A stretch of DNA of 7,141 nucleotides from NCBI GenBank assembly GCA_003694775.1, contig RFJV01000170.1:1-7141 (forward strand). The letters run 5' to 3'. This DNA is from Chloroflexota bacterium (GTDB lineage: Bacteria; Chloroflexota; Anaerolineae; 4572-78; J111). The notes below the pieces were generated by a model that did not search any database, was not told the DNA's origin, and was given only the letters and a program-made list of their open reading frames with translations. The position numbers were made by a program, and so were the translations under genes. Within the stretch, counting starts at the first letter, position 1, and every line of letters begins with the position of its first letter. Shown piece by piece: positions 1 to 6,353 of the stretch.

Positions 1-2571
1 ATGAACGGCGAGGCGGTCCGCTCCTGCCTGATACCGATGCGCCGGGCCGACAACGCCCATATTCTGACCATCGAAGGGCTGGCCGACCCCCAGACAGGCG
101 AACTGCACCCCATCCAGCGGGCCTACATCGAACAGGGGGCCACCCAATGCGGCTTCTGCACGCCCGGCTTCATCATGGCGACCAAAGCCCTGCTCGACAA
201 GAATCCCAACCCCACCCTGGAAGACATTTACCAGGCCCATCGCTTCAACATCTGCCGCTGTACCGGGCACAATGCCATCATCCGGGCCATTCAGCAGGCC
301 GCGGGACAGCCGGTGCCCCCGCTTCCGGCGGTCAAACAGCCGCTCAAAGCCATCAGCCGGCCCCTGCCCCGCCCCGACGCGGTCAAAAAAGTGACCGGCA
401 AAGGCATTTATGCGGACGACCTGTACATGGAGGGAATGCTGTACGCCCGCGCCCTGCGCAGTGAATATCCCCACGCCCGGCTGAAAAAAGTGGATGTAAG
501 CAAGGCCAGGGCCTTGCCCGGCGTGGTCGCCGTGCTGACCGCGGACGACATCCCCGGTCGCAAGGACTGCGGGGTTCACGAGGTGGACTGGCCCGTTCTC
601 TGCTACGACAAGGTCCGCTACGTGGGCGATGCCATTGCTCTGGTGGCCGCCGAAAGCAAGGAGATTGCCGAAGAAGCCCTCAAGCTGATTGAGGTAGAAT
701 ACGAGCCTCTGCCGGTGGTCACCGGGCCGCTGGAAGCCCTGGCCGAAGACGCACCCAAAGTGCACGAGCAGGGCAACCTGCTGGAACATTACCACCTGGA
801 GCAGGGCGACCTGGAGGCCGGTTTTGCCGAAGCCGACGTGATTGTGGAGGAAGAATACCGCACCCAGACCGTAGAGCACGGCTTCATCGAGCCGGAAGCC
901 GGCCTGGCCGTTCCCGAAGCCGACGGGCGTATTACCGTGTACTGCGGCGGGCAGATTCCCTTCAGCGACCGGGCGCAGATTGCCGCCACGCTCAACGTGC
1001 CGGAGGAGCAAATCCGGGTGGTCAACACTCTGATTGGCGGCGCGTTCGGCGGCAAGGAGGATGTGACCGTCCAGATTCACATCGCCTTGTTGGCCCAGGT
1101 AACGCGGCGCCCGGTGAAAATGGTCTTCAGCCGGAAAGAGTCTCTGCTGGTGCACCCCAAACGACACGCCACCGTCATCCGTATGAAAACCGGAGCCAAA
1201 AAGGACGGCACGCTGGTGGCTCACCGGGCCATCATCTACGGCGACGCCGGCGCCTACGCCAGCCTCAGCGGGCACGTGATGCTCCGGACGACCACCCACG
1301 CCGCGGGGCCGTACGAAGTGCCCAACGTGGTGGTCGACACCTACGCGATGTATACCAACAACGTTCCGGCAGGCGCGTTCCGGGGATTTGGCGTGACCCA
1401 GAGCACGTTCGCCATGGAAAGCCAGATGGACATCCTGGCCGAAAAGCTGGGGCTGTCGCCAATAGAAATTCGCCGCCGGAACATTCTGGCCGTGGGCAAA
1501 AAGACCCTGGCCGGGCAGGTCCTGACCGAAAGCTGTGGCCTGCCGCAAACCCTGGAGCTGGTGGCCGCGGAAATGGAAAAACACCCCTTCAAACCGGTCG
1601 AAGGGAGCAAGCGCCGGGCCTGGGGTGTGGCCTGTGCCTACAAGAACGTGGGATACGGAAGCGGGGCGTACGATGCCGCCGGCGCGGAAGTGGAGGTCTT
1701 TGCCGATGGCCGGGCCGCGGTGCGGGCCGGCGCGGCAGAAATCGGGCAGGGGCTGGTGGCCGTACTGGCCCAGACCGTTTCCGAGGAGCTGGGCATCCCC
1801 TACGAGAAGGTTGACGTGCTGGTCGCCGATACCGACCTGACCCCCGATGGCGACGCCACCACTGCCTCGCGGCAAACTTACGTAACCGGCAACGCGGCCC
1901 GCTACGCCAGCCGCGAAGTGCGGGCTATGCTCAGCCAGACCGCGGCAGAACTGCTCGACGCGCCGCCAGAGTCGCTGGTCTTTGCCGAGGGGCAGGTTCG
2001 CAGTAACGGGCGTGCCCTGCCGCTGGAAGAGGTGGTCAAGGCGGCCCGCCGCGAAGGCCGGATACCCAAAATCACCTACCAGTATGTCGCCCCCCCCACC
2101 GAAAAGTACCAGCACTTTGCCTTTGGCTTTGGCACCCAGGCCGCGCTGGTGGAGGTCGATATAAACACCGGCGAAACCAAAGTGCTCAAGGTGATTGCCG
2201 CCAACGACGTAGGCCGGGTGATTAACCCGCTGGCTCTGCAGGGACAGGTTGAAGGGGCCATTTCGATGGGGCTGGGGATGGCCCTGCAGGAAAATTTTGT
2301 GATGGAAAACGGCTATGTCAAAACCGACACCCTGCACAAGATTCACCTGCCCACCATCGACCAGACGCCGGAGGTGATTTCCTTCTTTGTGGAGGAAGAG
2401 ACCAAAGACGGCCCGTATGGGGCCAAAGGCGTGGGCGAACTGGCTTCCATTCCCACCACGCCGGCGATTATCAACGGTATCTATCACTCGGTCGGCGTGC
2501 GGTGCTTCCGCCTGCCGGCCCACAAAAAATGGCTGAAAGCCCAGTTGGAGGAAAAACATGAGCAAAGATAG
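1..2571 (+). CDS. Molybdenum hydroxylase (xanthine dehydrogenase / aldehyde oxidoreductase family), fused [2Fe-2S] and Mo-cofactor domains, 5' partial
   Basis: This probably cytoplasmic enzyme hydroxylates a carbon of a purine, other N-heterocycle or aldehyde, using water and passing electrons from molybdopterin to two [2Fe-2S] clusters. The 856 visible residues start inside the plant-type ferredoxin domain. Cys9 (RSCL) looks like the last ligand of the first cluster, and the CxxxxCGxC part lies upstream. The ATG at base 1 is therefore probably an internal Met, with about 50 residues missing. The second cluster is complete: QCGFCTPG (Cys50, Cys53) and NICRCTGH (Cys85, Cys87). The Mo region runs from about residue 125 to the end, with GGAFGGKE at 346-353, AFRGFG at 459-464, EIGQG at 580-584 and GVGE at 810-813, where Glu813 fits the catalytic base. 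No FAD domain separates the regions. This layout matches Desulfovibrio-type aldehyde oxidoreductase and the selenium-dependent xanthine dehydrogenase group. The family is certain; the substrate is inferred from the neighbouring importer. Confidence 0.93.
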   Translation: MNGEAVRSCLIPMRRADNAHILTIEGLADPQTGELHPIQRAYIEQGATQCGFCTPGFIMATKALLDKNPNPTLEDIYQAHRFNICRCTGHNAIIRAIQQAAGQPVPPLPAVKQPLKAISRPLPRPDAVKKVTGKGIYADDLYMEGMLYARALRSEYPHARLKKVDVSKARALPGVVAVLTADDIPGRKDCGVHEVDWPVLCYDKVRYVGDAIALVAAESKEIAEEALKLIEVEYEPLPVVTGPLEALAEDAPKVHEQGNLLEHYHLEQGDLEAGFAEADVIVEEEYRTQTVEHGFIEPEAGLAVPEADGRITVYCGGQIPFSDRAQIAATLNVPEEQIRVVNTLIGGAFGGKEDVTVQIHIALLAQVTRRPVKMVFSRKESLLVHPKRHATVIRMKTGAKKDGTLVAHRAIIYGDAGAYASLSGHVMLRTTTHAAGPYEVPNVVVDTYAMYTNNVPAGAFRGFGVTQSTFAMESQMDILAEKLGLSPIEIRRRNILAVGKKTLAGQVLTESCGLPQTLELVAAEMEKHPFKPVEGSKRRAWGVACAYKNVGYGSGAYDAAGAEVEVFADGRAAVRAGAAEIGQGLVAVLAQTVSEELGIPYEKVDVLVADTDLTPDGDATTASRQTYVTGNAARYASREVRAMLSQTAAELLDAPPESLVFAEGQVRSNGRALPLEEVVKAARREGRIPKITYQYVAPPTEKYQHFAFGFGTQAALVEVDINTGETKVLKVIAANDVGRVINPLALQGQVEGAISMGLGMALQENFVMENGYVKTDTLHKIHLPTIDQTPEVISFFVEEETKDGPYGAKGVGELASIPTTPAIINGIYHSVGVRCFRLPAHKKWLKAQLEEKHEQR

Positions 2572-3565
2572 AGTAGCCCTGTACTTGCAGGACGCGCACG
2601 ACATCCGCGAAGGGATGAAGCTGGCCCAGTATGCCGAAAAACACGGCTTTGAAGCCGTCTGGCAGGCAGAAAGCCGGCTGGTGCGCGATGCCATTGTTCC
2701 GATGGCCGCGTATGCGGCGGTGACGGAGCGCATCAAGGTTGGCTCCGGAGTTATCAACAACTGGACCCGCAACATCGGTCTGCTGGCGGCCACCTTCCTC
2801 ACCCTGGACGACCTGGCCCCGGACCGCATCATCTGCGGTATTGGCGCCTGGTGGGACCCGCTGGCGGCCAATGTGGGCATCGAACGGAAAAAGCCGCTGA
2901 AGGCCATGCGCGAGACCATCGAGGTGATGCGCCGGTTGCTGAATATGGAAACCGTCACCTACGAGGGCGAATTCCACAAGGTGCGGGGCATCAAGCTGGA
3001 CGTGGTCCACGGACGGCAGGAGCCGCGCAATGTGCCCCTGATGATTGGTTCCACCGGCCCCAAGATGACCGAACTGGCCGGCGAAATAGCCGACGGCGTG
3101 GTGATGAACTACTGCGTGCCCCCGGAATACAACCTGGGCTATATGGAAGCTATCAAACGCGGGGCCGAAAAAGCCGGACGCAGTATCGATGAAATCGACC
3201 GGCCCCAACTCATTGTCTGCTCGGTAGACACCAACAAGGCCAAGGCCCTCGACGGGGCGCGCTGGCTGTTGACCCAGTACATTGCCCAACAGCCGCACAT
3301 CACCAAGGCCAGCAACACGCCGGAAGAGACGGTCAAAAAGATACAGTCCATCCTGGGCTGGCCGGCCACCAAGGAACAAATCAAAGAGGCCATGAAGTAC
3401 GTCCCCGACGAACTGGTGATGCGCATCACGGCCAGCGGCACGCCCGAAGAGGTCAAGGCCAAGGTGCGGGAATACGTAGCCAACGGGGCCACCTGCCCCA
3501 TCCTGTACCCGCTGGGCGACCCGTACCTGATGATAGAAGTCTTTTCCGACGGCTACAGCGAGTAA
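2558..3565 (+). CDS. LLM-class flavin/F420-dependent oxidoreductase (luciferase-like, Mer-like)
   Basis: This 335-residue protein is a single-domain luciferase-like TIM barrel, the fold used by FMN-dependent monooxygenases and by F420-dependent dehydrogenases and reductases such as methylenetetrahydromethanopterin reductase. Family signatures are [14 protein letters not shown] (26-39), [15 protein letters not shown] (58-72), the [14 protein letters not shown] stretch (83-96), and [20 protein letters not shown] (160-179). The length is normal for the family. It has no signal peptide or membrane segment, so it should be cytoplasmic. The start is supported by GGAGG at 2547-2551, six bases before the ATG. 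The ATG overlaps the last 14 bases of the Mo hydroxylase gene, so the two are probably co-transcribed and translationally coupled. That placement suggests it acts on the same substrate or its product, or shares electrons with the hydroxylase. Choosing between FMN and F420, and naming the substrate, is not possible from sequence alone. Confidence 0.9.
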   Translation: MSKDRVALYLQDAHDIREGMKLAQYAEKHGFEAVWQAESRLVRDAIVPMAAYAAVTERIKVGSGVINNWTRNIGLLAATFLTLDDLAPDRIICGIGAWWDPLAANVGIERKKPLKAMRETIEVMRRLLNMETVTYEGEFHKVRGIKLDVVHGRQEPRNVPLMIGSTGPKMTELAGEIADGVVMNYCVPPEYNLGYMEAIKRGAEKAGRSIDEIDRPQLIVCSVDTNKAKALDGARWLLTQYIAQQPHITKASNTPEETVKKIQSILGWPATKEQIKEAMKYVPDELVMRITASGTPEEVKAKVREYVANGATCPILYPLGDPYLMIEVFSDGYSE

Positions 3566-3580
3566 GCGGCGGCCCGACAG

Positions 3581-3608
3581 GTAGGGCAACTGCTCGCAGT
3601 TGCCCTAC
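3581..3608. repeat. Perfect 13-bp inverted repeat (hairpin) after the LLM gene
   Basis: The left arm GTAGGGCAACTGC (3581-3593) and right arm GCAGTTGCCCTAC (3596-3608) are exact reverse complements around a 2-base centre. In RNA this would form a 12-bp stem with a CUCG loop. It begins 15 bases after the LLM stop codon, where a terminator would be expected. Neither side has a T tract, so a classical intrinsic terminator is not supported. It could slow or end transcription weakly, protect the 3' end of the upstream message, or be a copy of a dispersed palindromic repeat. Confidence 0.8.
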
Positions 3609-3640
3609 AAAAACCCTGTTCCCGGTAGGGGGCCGTGGCC

Positions 3641-3656
3641 TTTATTTGTGGACGGC
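3641..3656 (+). repeat. Direct repeat copy 1 (TTTATTTGTGGACGGC)
   Basis: This 16-base element recurs at 3731-3746 with one mismatch (C for T at position 7). The copies start 90 bases apart, and neither lies in a gene. It looks like a module of a dispersed intergenic repeat. Confidence 0.65.
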
Positions 3657-3669
3657 CGGTCACCAAACC

Positions 3670-3690
3670 TGAGCAGTTACATTCTGCTCA
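3670..3690. repeat. 7-bp hairpin with 7-base loop
   Basis: TGAGCAG (3670-3676) pairs with CTGCTCA (3684-3690) around a TTACATT loop. It sits between the two copies of the 16-base direct repeat. It is short enough to be chance, but it lies in a stretch with several other inverted repeats. Confidence 0.4.
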
Positions 3691-3714
3691 CCAGCACCGC
3701 CCGCGACGTTAGTT

Positions 3715-3746
3715 ATTCGTGAATTCGTGTTTTATTCGTGGACGGC
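3715..3746 (+). repeat. ATTCGTG triplicate ending in direct repeat copy 2
   Basis: ATTCGTG occurs at 3715-3721, 3723-3729 and 3734-3740. The third belongs to TTTATTCGTGGACGGC (3731-3746), the second copy of the element at 3641-3656. A related ATTTGTG lies in the first copy. The irregular 8- and 11-base spacing argues against a simple tandem array and for a degenerate repeat family. Confidence 0.6.
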
Positions 3747-3774
3747 TGAGTAGAGACAAACGCCGTTGCCAAAA

Positions 3775-3794
3775 CAGGCAGAGTTTCCTGCCTG
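3775..3794. repeat. 7-bp hairpin CAGGCAG / CTGCCTG
   Basis: CAGGCAG (3775-3781) and CTGCCTG (3788-3794) are exact reverse complements around a 6-base loop, AGTTTC, with AAAA just before the left arm. Read on the minus strand, the stem is followed by TTTT, so it could act as a weak minus-strand terminator. More likely it is another palindromic repeat module. Confidence 0.5.
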
Positions 3795-3814
3795 CACAAG
3801 GGGGGAGAAGAGTG

Positions 3815-3844
3815 GGATATGCTGGTTATCCTGGATAGTTATCC
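3815..3844. promoter_or_regulatory. Two adjacent GGATA...TATCC inverted repeats, possible operator
   Basis: GGATA (3815-3819) pairs with TATCC (3827-3831) over 7 bases, and a second GGATA (3833-3837) pairs with TATCC (3840-3844) over 2 bases. GTTATCC is also directly repeated at 3825-3831 and 3838-3844, and one more GGATA lies at 3902-3906. The cluster is about 135 bases upstream of the first permease, a suitable place for a repressor or activator site controlling the importer. No known regulator motif was recognised, so the role is a guess from symmetry and position. Confidence 0.3.
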
Positions 3845-3977
3845 GCGTCCAAAGCCGAATGTGCCGCAGTTCCGGCGGCCTCTCCCGCCCGCCGGTATGC
3901 CGGATAGCCTGTCTCTTCGTCCCTTCCTCCCCTGCCAATCCGCCCCTTTTACACCCCAAAAATTTCCGAGGTAGCCT

Positions 3978-5195
3978 ATGCAAGCCAGAGGACTGTTCAG
4001 AAACGTGGGATTTGACCGTTTGCTCGACCTCCTCCTGCCGGTTCTGGCGGTCATCGGCGCCCTGCTCATCGGCGCGGTGATACTGCTGGCCCTGGAGGCC
4101 AATCCGGTGGAAGCCTACACGGCCATGTTTGCCGGCGCGTTTGCCACCAAGAACGGCCTGGCCGACACGCTGGTCAAGGCGACCCCGCTGTTGCTGGTCG
4201 GGCTGGGGATTGTGATTGCCTTCCGGGCCAACGTTATCAACATCGGCGCAGAGGGACAGCTCATTGTGGGGGCCTTGCTGACCACAGCTCTGGGGCTGTA
4301 CCTGGGCGAGAAACTGCCGGGCTGGCTGGTCATCATTATCTGCCTGCTTGGGGGGACGCTGATGGGCGGCATCTGGGGTGCAGTGCCGGGTTATCTCAAA
4401 GCCCGGCTGGGGGTCAACGAGATTCTCAGCACCATTATGATGAACCAGATTGCCATCCAGATTGGCTACTACCTCCTGCGCGGCCCGATGATTGACCCGG
4501 CAGAAATTGAGGCCGGAACTAACATTCCCCACTCGGCCCGCCTGCCCCGTGCGGTTGACCTGCCCCGCTTCACCGATGTTGCCAAGTGGTTGGGCTTCAC
4601 CCAAACATCCAAGGAGCTGGAGCTGACCGGTTTCGGCAAGGAGATTTACGGCCTGCTGGTGGAACCGACCCGCCTCCATACCGGCCTGCTGATTGCCCTG
4701 GTGATGGCGGTGCTGGTGTACATTTTTCTCTGGCGAACCACCATTGGCTACCGGATACGGGCCGTTGGTCTGAACCCCCATGCGGCCCGGTATGCCGGGA
4801 TTAGTGTGGAGCGCTATATGGTGCTGTCGATGGGGTTGAGCGGCGCGTTTGCCGGGCTGGCCGGCGCGGTGGAGATTGTCGGCCTGCACCACCGGATGTT
4901 CGAGCCGCTGGCCGTTTCTGCCGGGTACGGATTTTCCGGCATTGTGGCCGCGCTGTTTGGACAGCTCCACCCGCTGGGGACAATTCCGGCCTCGGTTCTG
5001 TTTGGCGGTCTGCTGGTCGGCGGCGACAAGATGCAGAGGGCCGTCCAGATTCCGCAGGTGATGGTCACCGCGGTGCTGGGGCTGGTGGTGCTGTTTGTGG
5101 TCAGCAGTGAAATCTGGTCGCGGCGACGGGCCAGCCGCCGCGTGTCGGTTGAAGCAGAATCCGAACTGAAACCCGCCACGGAGGCCGCAGGATGA
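3978..5195 (+). CDS. ABC importer permease 1, BPD_transp_2 family (nucleoside/BMP type)
   Basis: This inner-membrane protein is one of two dissimilar permeases that form the channel of an ABC importer fed by a BMP-type lipoprotein; relatives include Bacillus YufP/NupP. It has 405 residues and about nine to ten hydrophobic segments, clearest near 17-38, 68-82, 93-108, 115-137, 234-252, 281-302, 316-348 and 358-376. The family motif is INIGAEGQLIVGALL (87-101). The loop GYRIRAVGLNPHAARYAGIS (257-276) matches the region expected to touch the ATPase. Residues about 169-232 form a long hydrophilic loop, larger than I expect for the family. The Arg/Glu-rich tail after 380 should be cytoplasmic. The start is supported by GAGG at 3968-3971, six bases upstream. 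It overlaps the next permease gene by ATGA, so the pair is translationally coupled. The family is certain; nucleoside or purine transport is inferred from relatives and context. Confidence 0.93.
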   Translation: MQARGLFRNVGFDRLLDLLLPVLAVIGALLIGAVILLALEANPVEAYTAMFAGAFATKNGLADTLVKATPLLLVGLGIVIAFRANVINIGAEGQLIVGALLTTALGLYLGEKLPGWLVIIICLLGGTLMGGIWGAVPGYLKARLGVNEILSTIMMNQIAIQIGYYLLRGPMIDPAEIEAGTNIPHSARLPRAVDLPRFTDVAKWLGFTQTSKELELTGFGKEIYGLLVEPTRLHTGLLIALVMAVLVYIFLWRTTIGYRIRAVGLNPHAARYAGISVERYMVLSMGLSGAFAGLAGAVEIVGLHHRMFEPLAVSAGYGFSGIVAALFGQLHPLGTIPASVLFGGLLVGGDKMQRAVQIPQVMVTAVLGLVVLFVVSSEIWSRRRASRRVSVEAESELKPATEAAG

Positions 5196-6157
5196 ACGAA
5201 GGATTAACGGTTCTGGCAATTCTGGTTGGTATTGCCCACTCCGGTATCCGGCTGGCGACTCCTTACCTGTACGCCGCCATCGGAGAAACGTTTGCCCAGC
5301 GGTCGGGGGTCCTCAACCTGGGTGTCGAAGGTATTATGCTGATGGGCGCGTACAGCGGTTTTTACGTGGTCTTCAAAACCGGCAACCTGGTGCTGGGTCT
5401 GCTGACCGCGGCGCTGGTGGGCCTGGTCCTGGGGTTGGTGATGGCCTTTGTCAGTGTAACCCTGCAGGCCCAGCAGGGTATCAGCGGCATCGGGCTGTAT
5501 ATGTTTGGCCTCGGCGCGTCGAGCCTGCTGTTCAAAACTACCCTGGGCACGGTGGAGGGGGTGCAGGGCTTCCCGGAAATCCGGATGTGCCTGTCGAGCC
5601 TGGGGTTCAGCTCCAGCTTCTGTCTGGCCGACATCCCGGTGTTTGGCGAAATCTTTTTAGGGCACAGCATCCTGGTTTACGGCGCCTTTGCCCTGGTGCC
5701 GGTTTCGTGGTGGATTATCAACAAGACCACCTGGGGGCTGAAAATCCGGGCCGTGGGACAGAATCCGCAGGCCGCGGATACCCTGGGGGTGAGTGTCGCC
5801 AAAGTGCGCTATGCCACGGTGATGATTGGGGGGATGCTGGCCGGGGTGGCCGGCGCGTCGCTGTCGATTTCTCTGCTGAACATTTTCCAGGAAGGGATGA
5901 CCAACGGGCAGGGATTTATTGCCGTGGCTCTGGTCTACTTTGGAAGCTGGACGCCGGTCGGGGTGCTGGTGGGGGCAATGCTGTTCAGCCTGGTCAATGC
6001 TATGCAGTTGTGGGTGCAGGTGCTGGGGCTGAACCTGCCCTCCGACGTCGCGGTGATGCTTCCTTACCTGCTGACCATCATCGCCCTGGCCTTCCCCTTC
6101 AAGCGAGCACTCCAGCCCGCCGCCCTGACCAAGCCGTTCGAGCGGGGAGAAAACTGA
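5192..6157 (+). CDS. ABC importer permease 2, BPD_transp_2 family (nucleoside/BMP type)
   Basis: This is the second membrane subunit of the importer, 321 residues, of normal length for the YufQ/NupQ-like partner. The signature GVLNLGVEGIMLMGAY lies at 39-54. The ATPase-contact loop WGLKIRAVGQNPQAADTLGVS spans 181-201, with the first ten residues near-identical in style to permease 1. Hydrophobic segments lie near 5-30, 42-60, 66-90, 98-115, 158-176, 207-230, 242-272 and 285-302. The loop 118-157, probably outside the membrane, carries Cys133 and Cys144, which could form a disulfide. The start ATG overlaps the TGA of permease 1, with GGAGG at 5180-5184 and a 7-base spacer inside the upstream gene. 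This indicates coupled synthesis, as expected for a heterodimer. It is followed by a repeat-filled gap and then the binding-protein gene. Family assignment is firm; the transported compound is inferred. Confidence 0.93.
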   Translation: MNEGLTVLAILVGIAHSGIRLATPYLYAAIGETFAQRSGVLNLGVEGIMLMGAYSGFYVVFKTGNLVLGLLTAALVGLVLGLVMAFVSVTLQAQQGISGIGLYMFGLGASSLLFKTTLGTVEGVQGFPEIRMCLSSLGFSSSFCLADIPVFGEIFLGHSILVYGAFALVPVSWWIINKTTWGLKIRAVGQNPQAADTLGVSVAKVRYATVMIGGMLAGVAGASLSISLLNIFQEGMTNGQGFIAVALVYFGSWTPVGVLVGAMLFSLVNAMQLWVQVLGLNLPSDVAVMLPYLLTIIALAFPFKRALQPAALTKPFERGEN

Positions 6158-6164
6158 GGCGATT

Positions 6165-6307
6165 CAATGACTCAATTATCAATGAGCCAATGAGCCAATG
6201 GAGCCAATGGGTCAATTTTCAATGAGCCAATGAGCCAATGGGCCAATTTTCAATGAGCCAATGAGCCAATGAGCCAATGAGCCAATGAGCCAATGGGCCA
6301 ATTGAGA
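6165..6307 (+). repeat. CAATGAGC 8-bp tandem repeat array with CAATTTT spacers
   Basis: The stretch is almost entirely CAAT-headed units. Exact CAATGAGC lies at 6180-6195 (two), 6220-6235 (two) and 6251-6290 (five). Variants are CAATGACT (6165), CAATGGAGC (6196), CAATGGGT (6205) and CAATGGGC (6236, 6291). Seven-base units CAATTAT (6173) and CAATTTT (6213, 6244) split the array into three blocks, each starting CAATTWT and ending CAATGGGY, so there is a higher-order repeat. CAATTGAGA closes it. The 8-base period moves the TGA in each unit through all three frames, so it cannot encode protein. It may change length by slippage and alter expression of the downstream lipoprotein. Confidence 0.93.
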
Positions 6308-6330
6308 ATTCAAAATTCAAAATTCAAAAT
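6302..6330 (+). promoter_or_regulatory. Possible sigma70-type promoter for the BMP lipoprotein gene
   Basis: TTGAGA (6302-6307) matches five of six bases of the -35 consensus. CAAAAT (6325-6330) matches four of six of the -10 consensus at the ideal 17-base spacing, and the spacer is the AT-rich ATTCAAA run. The leader would then be short but include the ribosome-binding site at 6341-6347. AT-rich repeats readily give chance matches, so this is only a candidate. If real, it would let the binding protein be made in excess of the permeases. Confidence 0.25.
6308..6329 (+). repeat. ATTCAAA triplet tandem repeat
   Basis: Three head-to-tail units, ATTCAAA (6308-6314), ATTCAAA (6315-6321) and ATTCAAAA (6322-6329), lead directly from the CAATGAGC array to the leader of the lipoprotein gene. 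The tract is very AT-rich compared with the surrounding genes. Confidence 0.85.
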
Positions 6331-6353
6331 TGAACATCAAAGAGGAGTGAACC

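Larger units (their letters stand above)
3566..3977. other. 412-base intergenic region made of short repeats and hairpins, no credible gene
   Basis: This stretch separates the oxidoreductase pair from the importer genes. It holds a perfect inverted repeat just after the LLM stop, two smaller hairpins, a duplicated 16-base element, ATTCGTG repeats, a cluster of GGATA/TATCC elements, and a pyrimidine-rich tract (about 3908-3957) before the permease ribosome-binding site. Open frames crossing it have no ribosome-binding site and read straight through the hairpins. I saw no convincing -35/-10 pair. The permease operon probably has its own promoter here, but I cannot place it. Confidence 0.7.

Noticed and set aside
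1..3. ATG at base 1 as the true start of the Mo hydroxylase
   Set aside because: The protein begins in the middle of the first ferredoxin-type domain, and the other cysteine ligands of that cluster must lie upstream.
2471..3589. Minus-strand open frame of 372 codons opposite the LLM gene
   Set aside because: It mirrors the codon pattern of the LLM gene in GC-rich DNA, resembles no family I know, and the plus-strand protein is clearly real.
3811..3860. GGATATG resemblance to the purine riboswitch core
   Set aside because: The conserved TTTCTACC joining segment and the other loop sequences of that class are missing nearby.
3872..3895. CCGGCGG / CCGCCGG inverted repeat with a 10-base centre
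   Set aside because: All-GC arms of 7 bases are easily found by chance in DNA this GC-rich, and no T tract follows.
3766..4080. Plus-strand 104-codon frame starting in the intergenic gap
   Set aside because: It starts with TTG without a ribosome-binding site, reads through a hairpin and the GGATA cluster, and then runs out of frame into permease 1.
3732..5219. Minus-strand open frame of 495 codons opposite permease 1
   Set aside because: The predicted protein is rich in Gln, His, Asn, Gly and Arg with no domain, as expected for the antisense of a hydrophobic permease gene.
6165..6329. Array considered as a CRISPR locus
   Set aside because: Units are 7-9 bases with no unique spacers, so it is a simple tandem repeat.
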